In this document: positions 54,558-64,000 of the stretch, piece by piece
How positions within the stretch are numbered: position 1 is the first letter of the stretch
Layout of the letters: each line of letters starts with the position of its first letter
Source of the DNA: Tetragonia tetragonoides
Lineage: Eukaryota; Streptophyta; Magnoliopsida; Caryophyllales; Aizoaceae
Assembly: GCA_038025085.1 (NCBI GenBank)
Contig: CM076141.1
Coordinates: forward strand, 17,672,001 to 17,736,000
Direction of reading: 5' to 3'
Length of the DNA stretch: 64,000 nt
Notes under the pieces: generated by a model
What the model was told of the DNA's origin: nothing
Seen by the model: the letters and a program-made list of their open reading frames with translations, nothing else
Database searches by the model: none
Position numbers and translations under genes: made by a program

Positions 54558-56753
54558 CTGTCAAAATTCACCATAAAAATGTTATCGCCAAAGAACTATA
54601 CTATCATGTCATCATCATGCCCATCATATAATATCTTAATAAATAATCAATCAATCAATCAATTTATGGGAACATTCAAAGATTGAAATGATGGAATATA
54701 AAAGAAATCAGTTGTTGGACTGCCCAAAACCCTTGAAGAGTTGAAATCAATGCTAAGAGGGATTCTTCAATAATTAAATTATACATATATACCACCTGTC
54801 ATGGCTATATACAAATATACTTCCAATGCTCACATGGTAAACAGAGTATAGCAGATTTCACTATCACCAGTAAATTTTTTTAAAGCCCACAAGATATTTA
54901 TAAATAATATAAATAAATTTGGCACTATTTGGCTATTTGCACTGAATTAACCCGGGAAAGTAGGGGAAATAAAATATTGTAATAAAGGACATAGGCTTAT
55001 AGCCTGTTTGAGGAGATGGTAAATCAAACTGTTTTCTTTTTACTCTTCAAAAACCAAACAAAAAAATTAAAATAGGTAGTCTATGTTACTCATCCTATAG
55101 AAAAGGCTACATACACAGAAAATTTATTATAATAATTAAATAAATAAAATGACATGGTGAAAATAAGGTACCTTAAGCCATAAAAACACAGGCCAGGACT
55201 ACAGAAGGGCCACTGAGATTGTTGTTATCTTACAAACATAAGAAAAATAAGTGCCAAGCTAAGCTATCCATCAAGCTACACTGGAAAGGAAGCAATGAAC
55301 AATATATATGAGCTGCTCTGAATCTAAGTTTTTTTTTTTCGTTTTTTCTTTTTTTTTTTTTTGGTTGTGGAAAATTTGTCTGAGATGAAGGAATAATCAC
55401 CCAACACATCACATACAGTCATGTTCGTCTGTATGGAAAGAGAACAAACTGTCAGGGGCAAAAGAAGAAAGAAAAGTTTGTAAAGCTTACAAATAAGGCC
55501 ACAAATAATAGTCTTGCAAACTTGGTAAAGAATATTATTCATATGCTTTGTACGTGTTATGTGTTGGTCCAGTTATTTTATTAATTTTATTTTTTATTTT
55601 TTAATGATGGTATACCATGATCCAGGGTCATATTGGGAAAGGACTATATTGATAGTAACCCACTAGCCACTCTATTCCAAATGAGGAATGCAATATCACC
55701 TCAAAATAAATTAACTTTCGAAGTAAAAGCATAATGCAAGGATCTCATTTGGTACTCAACTTTTCGAAGGTAAAATTAAATATCTGGAGTTGGTTGAGTA
55801 CACATTAAAATAGATTAAAAATATAAGCTCCAATTGGCTTTTAGCTAATAGCAATTGTTAGTGTCACGTGACACGCAAACAAAAATAAATAAAAAATCCT
55901 ATATTTTTTTTTATTTCGAAATAGCAAAGAAGAAGCCACCCTCTTTGAGGATAATATACTCGGCCCCATGTTATTGTTGGAGATGAGTGAAAATGCGCTA
56001 CTGCACTATCCACCCAAAGCTCTAAAAAACAATCCTATATTTTTTTGCTCATCAAGAAAACAATTTATATAATACACCTAGGAAGGGAAGAAAACACCAC
56101 ATTGGTTGCAATAGAACATTAATACAATTTTTTTTTTCTTAATACAATTGGTTTCCTGTGAGGCTGTGATTTGGGTTGGAATATATAGAAACAACAGAAT
56201 ATTTAATTATCCAAATAAATATAGAGAAACTATTATCAAAGTGGTGTCCATCACTATGACCATCAGTCCATGTACTTGAAATTTTTCATTGGCTAACTTT
56301 TCCATTTATAGTATGACTGGCATTTTGACTACAAATAAAGGAAAAGAAAATTCAAAAATGGTGAAGGAAAAATATCAAATCTCTCCCTTCTCTTGCCTCA
56401 TCCTGGAATTGAGTACTGATTTTCTCTCTCCTCCCATAAGTCCATAACCCCATTACCCTTATCTCCATGAAAACCATAGCATTCAACCATGGCCAACAAA
56501 TCAATTAATCAAACATGAGCACTGGAATTAACAAAGGCTAATAATTGAACTAGCTATAAAAGAAGTACGAAACTTGTATAGCAAAATTGTAATAAAGCCC
56601 AGTAAATTCATTAACACAAAGAAAGACTTAATTACCCAGACAATGAGACAAGAACCAATTACAAGCATAATTATGATGCAAATTATGCAAGCAGCAACTG
56701 ACACTTGTTAAATTAAGACTTCAATTTGAGTAATGAAATGAGCTTAATCTTAC
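54558..56753 (-). other. Probable 5' UTR intron of the GLR gene
   Basis: On the minus strand a donor AAAG|GTAAGA ends at 56754 and an acceptor TTGACAG precedes 54557, 85 bp upstream of the GLR start codon. The interval has no coding features. It contains the dispersed repeat at about 55911-56025 and a T-run at about 55330-55362. Confidence 0.5.
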
Positions 56754-56880
56754 CTTTCATCAGTCTCTGAATATCTGATTGGAATTGGCGATTGTGGGGG
56801 ACATATGGCTCCTCCATATGGACGCAGGCTGTGGATAGGAGGACTGAGGAGAGAGAAATGTGTCTTCTTTCATAATTTTT
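56754..56880 (-). other. Probable non-coding first exon of the GLR gene
   Basis: The minus-strand segment upstream of the donor at 56754 is CT-rich and ends ...CTGATGAAAG|GTAAGA. Position and orientation fit a 5' UTR exon. The transcription start is not determined. Confidence 0.4.
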
Positions 56881-57467
56881 CACGTCTCTTTTTTCAAAAT
56901 TACTGCTAAACGCCAATTCATGTCATTGTCATGACAATATGACATGTATGATATTGATAATAGACTTTGTTTTTTCCTTTTTCTTTTTTCATGTCATTGT
57001 AGATTATTCAAACGTTATTCGGGTTTGGATTGGTCAAACTTATTCGGGCAATTCCAATTTGGCCTGAGATTGTGGCTTTTCCAACTGGTAGACATTTTTA
57101 AAGGCAAAATTTGAGTGGTAGGCCTTTATTTTTGACACCGTTCAGTCCGTACTTTCTTTTTGCCTTTTCCGTTAACTTGCTCGTTAATGGTAGCGTTTGA
57201 CTTTATTTTTTGAGTTGAATGATGTTAATCCAATTTATTTGTCCAAAACACCCTTTGCATTCTTGAAAGCTTTGAATGTTATACCCAGTTGAAAGGCATG
57301 AAAAAGGGAAGAAAATGCATAGTGAAAATTTGACCTGTTAATTATACCAGAACCACAGGGGCTTTATCTTCTTTCTTCTTCTTTTTTTTTTTTTTTTTTT
57401 GAAACTGTCGAAATTCTTAGTGGGTTTCGGTTTGGTGGGGTGGCGGGAATTCTTGGTTTGGGGTTTG

Positions 57468-57749
57468 TAGGGCTGTTCAACAAATGGGCTGGACCGGTTT
57501 TTAGGACCGGACCGGGTAAGACCGATCTGACTTTTGGACCGATCGACCCGGTTTTTGGTCCGGTCCGGTCCAATACTGGTCCGGTCCGGACCGATTTTTG
57601 CAATTAAATTTTAAATGCTCAGGTCGGCTCAGCGCACATTTTTACAAAATTCGGTCCGGTCCGGTCCAAGATCGGTTACGCCTGGTCCGATCCGGTCTCA
57701 GACCGGACTCGAATGATCCGGTCCGGTCTGGACCGGATGAACAGCTCTA
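57468..57749. mobile_element. hAT MITE rich in CCGGTCC motifs
   Basis: 282 bp with ends TAGGGCTGTTCA and TGAACAGCTCTA and a perfect 8-bp target duplication GGGGTTTG (57460-57467, 57750-57757). The interior is a dense array of GGTCCGG / CCGGACC motifs in both orientations. Confidence 0.95.
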
Positions 57750-58054
57750 GGGGTTTGTGGGGTTGTGGGTGAGTGGTAGTAGAATCATGGTGGTCGGTGA
57801 ACGGAGGTGGTGTTTGTGAGGGTGGGGCGAAAATGGAGGAAAAGAAAGATGGTTGTGGATCTGGGGTTTTGGGTAGTGTTTCGGTTAGTGGGCTGGTGAG
57901 AGAAGGTGGTGGTCGGTGTTTCGGTTTTGGTGTGTGAGGTGCTAAAATGGTGGTGGTGGTAAGCTTCGGTGGTCGGTTCTGGTGGGTTGAAGTGGTCGTG
58001 GTGCTGTGGAGTTGGCGGGATTTCGTGGTGGTCAGGTGAAGTGGTGAGAGAAAG

Positions 58055-58926
58055 TGATGCGTTGGTGGTGCATTAACATCAGGTCATCAAGAGACTAGAT
58101 TTAGTGTCATTGCAATGATCTTGGCAAATGGGACACTCTCAAGATAAGTGATGATATTTCTGGTTCTAAAGGCATCACTGTCCTTTTGGCCACCTAATCT
58201 TGATGATTAGTCCGTATAACTTAATTAGTCCGTACAAATAAATATTTGTGATTATTGTTAATTATAGTGCACCCTGCATGTAGTTAGCATAATTAACAAA
58301 TGTAATTAGTTGTTATTTGAATTCCCTAAGTAGTTGCTGAATGAGGAGAGTCTAAAAGCACATGGGATGGATAAGGATGAAGCTTGAGGCTCCTCTTACA
58401 GCTCACCCACGTTTGTCCTTGTGCAAGGACAAGCAACAGCTGTCAAGTGGTCCAAAACGGAAGGAAATGCGCTCCAAATTGTACTGCACGTATTTGGCTC
58501 ATTTCTGGGCAAAATACTGAAGTTTCATTTTGCTTGGGCACTACTCTTGGACAGCTCACCCTTTCTAGAGTATTCTTAGGTTATTAGGGCACATTTGTGA
58601 CCCCTATAAATATGTAAGAACAGCTGATGTAAAAGGTACTTGATGATAAATGAAAATATGAAATGGCTGCTGCCTTTTGCTTACAAACCTTGTTGTTCTT
58701 TATAATGTCCTTAGGGATATTTGGTGAAACAAGTAGTATCCTTTAGCCTTGACTTGGTGGTTAAATCCTTTATAGTCTTGGTGGTGGTGCTATCTATCCT
58801 CCCTCTTCTTATTTTTCATTTCATTTACTTCGTTTTCAATCTTTATAATCGCAAAACAAACAAAATATTATCAAAATACCCATTGTTCGAAAACGAGCTA
58901 AAAGCTTCAGTTTTGCTAACGCATCA
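58055..58926 (+). repeat. 5' LTR of the Gypsy-type element
   Basis: 872 bp. A TATAAATA box near 58606-58613 marks the probable promoter. Confidence 0.93.
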
Positions 58927-59851
58927 GCTGGTATCAGAGCTTTGGTTTTCTTAGCTCGTTAATTCAGAGGTTTTTCTTCATTGAAGAGTCCTCTTTCACC
59001 TGGTTTTGGTTTCAAGGAAAAAGGTTGAGATTTGGGTACTCAAGTAAGCATTTTCCCTCGGTGACTCCTGCTGGACGTGCGATTGGACCAAGCTGAGGAT
59101 CTTTGTTTTTCGAGGCGCTTCAAAAGGTAAAGGTGTCAACTTTGATACTTTTCTGAGTTCCTTAGACATTTATCTTTCGGAATATCTTGGTGGTTTTGCT
59201 TAAATCGTTGTGGGTTGGAGCAGTTTATTGTGAGAAGTTGCTATATGTGCTGAGCGTGAACTAGGATCTTGTTTGTTGTGTTGCTTGTTTGTTCTGGATT
59301 TTACCTGCATATTTGTGGTGAAGCTTGAGGGATTTCTAACTGGTTATCTTATTTGGGGTTCTATCGTTGTTATCCAAGTGGTTTGAAGTTGAAAGGTTGA
59401 GTCTTTGGCCTTCATTTGTGCTCAAACATTTTGTTGGTCTTGCTGGAATACAACCAGGAGTCATTTTGGCGTTTTGTTAATATCTCAAGATCTAGAGATC
59501 CATTTTATGCCTTTCTTGGTCCTGTAGACTCCTAAGACCTTATACTACAAAGTTATCTTGGTAGATATCTGGTTTATTCCCCCATGTATGTGAGAAAGTT
59601 TGAGATTTGTTGAGCTGTTCGTGTACGTGCAAAATTTGGAATTGTTGTGTTTGAAGTTGAGCTGTTGGAATTGGCGTTTGTTCTCTTATGGATCTTTGTT
59701 GAAACTGGAATTGGGTGTTGAATCATTGGATAGTTTTGAGTATTCATTGCATTTGATTGTCTTATCCCGTCATTCCACAACACAAAGTCCACAAAGAACC
59801 CAAAAACAGCCCAAACACCATCCGAACTCAAACACAACCTAACTCCACAAA

Positions 59852-60911
59852 ATGCCTCGTCTTTATGATACCAAGTATAATGATGATGACTTAGAGATAG
59901 ACTTTCCCAAATTTGGTGGGTTCCTCTATTCTGAAGATTTTTATACGTGGCTTGAGACGGTGGACGAATGGTTTAAAGTCTTGGAGTTTTCTAATCGCAA
60001 GAAAATAGAACTTGTGATGAGTTCTTTTGATTGTGATGCTTTGATTTGGTGGGAACTCTTAGAAATCAGGAGAAGAAGGATTGGAAAGGGCAAAATCCAA
60101 ATCTGGAGTGAGATGCGTGAAGAGCTCATTAGGTAAGTTTGTGCCAAAGTTCACGTTACGAGCTTTTTACACTCAACACAACCTTGAGCGAGTAGCTAGT
60201 GTGAAAGCTACTGAAAATGCAGCTCCCATCATTGTGAGCCTAGAGGAATGGCAAATGATTGGTGAAGAATTTCAAGAACCCACTTTGTTTCAAGAAGAAC
60301 AAAAGGACGACCCGACCAATGTTCTTGATTCAGCAATCGTTGTCGAAGAGTTACAACCCCATGGTGATGAAACTGTCATTTGTGAAGATCTTATTCAAGC
60401 AACAATCGCACCTTTACTCGTACAACACACTGAGCAACAAGTTTCTGTTATAGAAAGTACTTTACAGCTTGAGCATGACAACAAAAATAACTCTATGGAG
60501 GTCACAAAACCTGGTTTAGCGAAATGTAATGCAGCACCTCATACAACATGTCATTTACCTAGAAAATCAGAACTTAAAGTTGTATGTGATGACATGGCTA
60601 GTTCACTTGCTGAAATTGAACAAGTTTTTGAGAAGCATCATGGTGGAAGCAGCAGTTTTGATAGTGATTGGCATGAGTGTGGTCGCTTCCCTCGAGTGGG
60701 CATCGGTGTAACTACAACAAGCCACTTTGATGTGAACAAGAAGCGAGCTAAGGGTGATGTGACAAAATTGATAGGAGCCTGGATCCGAGGCCGAATTAGG
60801 GGTGCGAAGTTCAGCACCTACATGTTTGAGTTAAATTGGATGGCTTTCGTTTTCACGGACTTGAGGGCAAGTCCCAAAAAAGAAGAGGAGAATGATGCGT
60901 TGGTGGTGCAT
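59852..60911 (+). pseudogene. Gypsy gag fragment with unknown C-terminal extension
   Basis: The first frame (59852-60136) is gag-like: a DLEIDFPKFGGFLYSEDFYTWL segment, a KKIELVMSSFDCDALIWWE segment, and a MREELIR end. A single-base frameshift at about 60130 moves reading to the frame that continues KFVPKFTLRAFY and stays open to 60911. The roughly 230 residues after the gag match are acidic (EEWQMIGEEFQEP, VVEELQPHGDETVICEDLIQ) and belong to no family I recognise. They end by running through the purine tract into the 3' LTR. It may be residual polyprotein or captured host sequence. There is no zinc knuckle, and no catalytic motif of protease or RT. Confidence 0.75.
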
Positions 60912-61764
60912 TAACATCAGATCATCAAGAGACTAGATTTAGTGTCATTGCAATGATCTTGGCAAATGGGACACTCTCAAGATAAGTGATGATATTTCTG
61001 GTTCTAAAGGCATCACTGTCCTTTTGGCCACCTAATCTTGATGATTAGTCCGTACAACTTAATTAGTCCGTACAAATAAATATTTGTGATTATTGTTAAT
61101 TATAGTGCACCCTGCATGTAGTTAGCATAATTAACAAATGTAATTAGTTGTTATTTGAATTCCCTAAGTAGTTGCTGAATGAGGAGAGTCTAAAAGCACA
61201 TGGGATGGATAAGGATGAAGCTTGAGGCTCCTCTTACAGCTCACCCACGTTTGTCCTTGTGCAAGGACAAGCAATAGCTGTCAAGTGGTCCAAAATGGAA
61301 GGAAATGCGCTCCAAATTGTACTGCACGTATTTGGCTCATTTCTGGGCAAAATACTGAAGTTTCATTTTGCTTGGGCACTACTCTTGGACAGCTCACCCT
61401 TTCTAGAGTATTCTTAGGTTATTAGGGCACATTTGTGACCCCTATAAATATGTAAGAACAGCTGATGTAAAAGGTACTTGATGATGAATGAAAATATGAA
61501 ATGGCTGCTGCCTTTTGCTTACAAACCTTGTTGTTCTTTATAATGTCCTTAGGGATATTTGGTGAAACAAGTAGTATCCTTTAGCCTTGACTTGGTGGTT
61601 AAATCCTTTATAGTCTTGGTGGTGGCGCTATCTATCCTCCCTCTTCTTATTTTTCATTTCATTTACTTCGTTTTCAATCTTTATAATCGCAAAACAAACA
61701 AAATATTATCAAAATACCCATTGTTCGAAAACGAGCTAAAAGCTTCAGTTTTGCTAACGCATCA
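60893..61764 (+). repeat. 3' LTR of the Gypsy-type element
   Basis: 872 bp, same length as the 5' LTR; all differences seen are single-base substitutions. Confidence 0.93.
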
Positions 61765-62085
61765 GAAAGAGAGTGGTGAAGGAGTGGTGGTGGCAGCAAC
61801 TGTTTTTGTGGTGGTGGTCGGAGATGGTTGGTGTGTGGTGGTGGGTGTTTATGGTGTTTACAGATCTGGAAAGAGAGAGGGAGATGAAGATAGTGGGTTT
61901 ACCACAAGAGCATAATGGACAATTTAGATAATTAACGAACAGGTTGACGAAAAAGACAAAAAGAGGGTACAGATTGAATGGTGCCAAAAGTAAAGGCCTA
62001 CCAACTGGATTTCGACTGTAAGAATGTCTACCAGTTGAAAAGGCCACAAACTCATGCCTACCAATTGAAATTGCCCAATTTATTT

Positions 62086-63570
62086 TCATGTTTAAAAACT
62101 TTTGTGCGAATTTGTTGTATTCCGTAGTTTGGTACTGAGTTTCACAACTTTGGACATGTTCTGATCGGTCTTTTTTAGGTTGATTTCAAGTTTAAAGTTG
62201 GTTTATACTCATTTTTATGCTTGTTTTAATAAGTTGGGTCGTTTCAGGTCTTTCAAACTTATTTTTCAAGTTGAAGTGTGTTTTTTACTCAAACTTTTTC
62301 TGATTTCAAGTTATTATGAATCAACTCACCATAATCTCCCTAAGTCAACATTTGACAATGATGTTCAAAACACTTTAAGTAGCCTCCAAAGATATTATTA
62401 TGGTCATTTGCCAAGACCTCATCCGAAGTGTAGTGGGGTTGACGTCTATATCTTCAATCTCATCTAGCTCATAATATTACAAGAGGAAGATAAATATCCT
62501 GATGATCCTGCCTTCCCTCCCCTCCAATGTTTTAGCAAATGTTCAGATTATTTTAAAATAAATTTGACTTTTCTTATTGCTCAAATTTTCAACCAAAATT
62601 TCAAGTGACTTTCAAATTTTCAAGTGAAATCTTAGGTATTGATTTCTTATGTAGGATAACATAGAGTTTTAAATCGTTATGTTTTATAGTGATATAAAAA
62701 AAACCTCATTTTCTTATCTTTTTGAAACTCGTGCTCATATATAGTAAAGAAACTTTTGTCAAATAATATTGTTTGCTTTATTGTCTCTTTATCTCAAAAT
62801 TATAATATTTGTTCTATTTTATAGAAGCGATCCAAATGTTGTTATTTGAGGTTCATCTGTAGTGTACCAAGTTAGAGTTAGTGAAAGAGTAAGCTGACCA
62901 AAAGGTTTATTTACTCATTAAGGTTCTCATAAAAGAGCAAGTATCGTATGTCATTTCTTTTGATATTAAGTTGGTGCTTGACTGTTGTTGATCTTGGTAA
63001 TGAAATTAGATTCTAGCTCATCCAAAATCGTGTATGATTTTATAATAGTTATTTTACATGAAATCGTATATTCTATATTGATACTCGATATTTTAATGAT
63101 ATCAACAAGTATGGTAAGAAGTTTGGTTCGTTAAATGCTAATTGAACAATGAAAATGGATATTCTGGATGTCATAGTGAAAATTGTATGCTGTATCACAT
63201 TTGTTGATCATGTCTGATACAATTTAATATTTTGTTTTTATTGAAGATGAAAGTTCATGAAATGAAATTCTCTTATATTGGTCTTTTTGATCTAAATTGA
63301 GTATGACTTTTCTTGAGAGTAGGAAAATTAAATTTAAAACTAACAAATTCGCCCGTAAAGAAATGAATATAAGAGAATTTCAAGATAGAAAGAATTCGTC
63401 CGTAGAAAGAGTTTATTTGTCTTTTATCAAAAAAACAACATAACCAACTCTATTTAAAAAAAACATAAATTTGCTACAATGACTATTTAAAAAAATAATA
63501 ATAATAATTACAAAACCAGACGACACCGTATTGTTACTCTCTTCACCTTGCTCACTCCACTCTCTCCATT
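62086..63570. other. Intergenic, no gene recognised
   Basis: Very AT-rich. Short frames on both strands have no family features, and no bounded repeat was found. Confidence 0.5.
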
Positions 63571-63571
63571 A

Positions 63572-64000
63572 GAGCAACCCCAATGAAGCTTTGTGTGCAA
63601 GCTTTTTACAGAGCAAAAAGCTCAAAGTTTCAATGGGAGAGAAGCTTTGTGGGATGCTGCCACAAAGCAGTTGGGTCTGCACAAACCGCTTTGTGAGCCA
63701 AAAGAAAAAGAAATAATAAAAGAACTGAACCACTTGAAAAGAGGAGTGTGATAATGAAACATCAAATAAAGACTTGCGCGTGAGATTGAGGCGCCTGGCT
63801 TTTCAACAAGTGAAATTAAGGCTGACTTTGTGCGGTCCCCTTTTCTTGTGTTGCTGCCACATGTCCGCGGTCCCCCCTCCCCTAATGCAGCTTTGCTCCA
63901 CCAATTAAATAAAGAGTCGTTCCACCAATCAAAAAAAGAGCCGTTTGATTTTTTTGCTGTGTAAAAGACGGTAACAAATTAATTTCAACTGGAAAGCTGC
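63572..64000. mobile_element. MITE cut by the window end
   Basis: It starts GAGCAACCCCAATGAAGCTTTGTG, a typical plant MITE terminus. Internal AAGCTTTGTG-type repeats occur in both orientations. The sequence at 63986-64000 (CAACTGGAAAGCTGC) looks like the approach to the right inverted end, which lies outside the window. Confidence 0.5.

Larger units (their letters stand above)
58055..61764 (+). mobile_element. Recent Gypsy-type LTR retrotransposon, gag only
   Basis: Two 872-bp LTRs (58055-58926, 60893-61764) begin TGATGCGTT and end AACGCATCA. About six differences between them were counted by eye. The target duplication is GAAAG (58050-58054 and 61765-61769). The primer site TGGTATCAGAGC (58930-58941, tRNA-iMet) follows the 5' LTR, and the purine tract AAAAAAGAAGAGGAGAA precedes the 3' LTR. 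The 1966-bp internal region encodes a gag-like segment and an extra frame but no protease, RT or integrase. Confidence 0.95.
57046..62076. mobile_element. Mutator-like element enlarged to 5 kb by two insertions
   Basis: TIRs of about 170 bp. The left (57046-57200) contains GGGCAATTCCAATT, CAACTGGTAGACAT and GGTAGGCCTTTA. The right (61910-62076) has the complements. The 9-bp flanks AACTTATTC and AATTTATTT differ at two positions, both C/T. A hAT MITE and a Gypsy element account for 4 kb; the original element was about 1 kb with a GGTGG-rich interior and no transposase. Confidence 0.8.

Noticed and set aside
56713..56916. Minus-strand 67-codon frame
   Set aside because: It reads across a splice donor at 56754 and better fits a 5' UTR exon of the GLR gene.
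58384..58587. 67-codon frame, repeated identically at 61222-61425
   Set aside because: Both copies lie in the two LTRs of one element; the repetition reflects LTR identity.

Overview
The window is nuclear DNA of a flowering plant, most likely a eudicot. The evidence is spliced genes of plant-only families (MIK2-like leucine-rich-repeat receptor kinases and a GLR3-type glutamate receptor), AT-rich intergenic DNA, and nearly every class of plant transposable element. I cannot name the species from sequence alone. Nothing here is prokaryotic: there are no operons, CRISPR arrays or Shine-Dalgarno sites.

Host genes occupy a small fraction. At the left edge (1-5161) lie the 3' part of a MIK2-like LRR receptor kinase with two frameshifts in its LRR region, followed by a clearly dead second kinase copy. 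A third copy of the same family (43797-45348) has lost all its LRRs and carries HRV in place of the catalytic HRD motif. Copies 1 and 3 also share about 700 bp of downstream flank, so they arose by segmental tandem duplication and were later pushed about 38 kb apart by transposon insertions. The one gene that looks fully intact is a minus-strand glutamate receptor-like channel (47693-54472). It has six coding exons giving 933 residues, one of them only 32 bp, plus a probable non-coding first exon near 56754-56880.

The rest is a layered transposon deposit, and most layers can be ordered by target-site duplications (TSDs). At 24895-41892 a Helitron end was split by a full-length L1-type LINE (25040-41657, 8-bp TSD). 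The LINE was split by an 11-kb Sirevirus-like Copia element (26393-37424, TSD GGGGG, tRNA-iMet primer site, gag only). That element holds a 4-kb LTR element with no evident coding capacity (29516-33585, TSD ACATT, LTRs about 99% identical by eye). At 20846-23233 a MULE (9-bp TSD) sits in a hAT element, which sits in a Tourist MITE next to a second Tourist copy. At 57046-62076 a MULE-type element contains both a hAT MITE (8-bp TSD) and a recent gag-only Gypsy element (58055-61764, TSD GAAAG). At 15333-16275 a Tourist-like MITE carries a TRIM retrotransposon with three LTR copies. Other elements are a CACTA element (13937-14586), a long-TIR MULE pair (5321-7678), a fold-back element (8335-8795), Stowaway-like MITEs, SINEs (one with a 12-bp TSD in a GLR intron), and an unusual TIR element with internal minisatellites and (AAT)n tracts in the GLR 5' intron.

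No operon-like cooperation between genes is expected or seen. The main biological content is a decaying receptor-kinase cluster beside an intact ion-channel gene, embedded in non-autonomous transposons, several of which keep only gag or no coding capacity at all.
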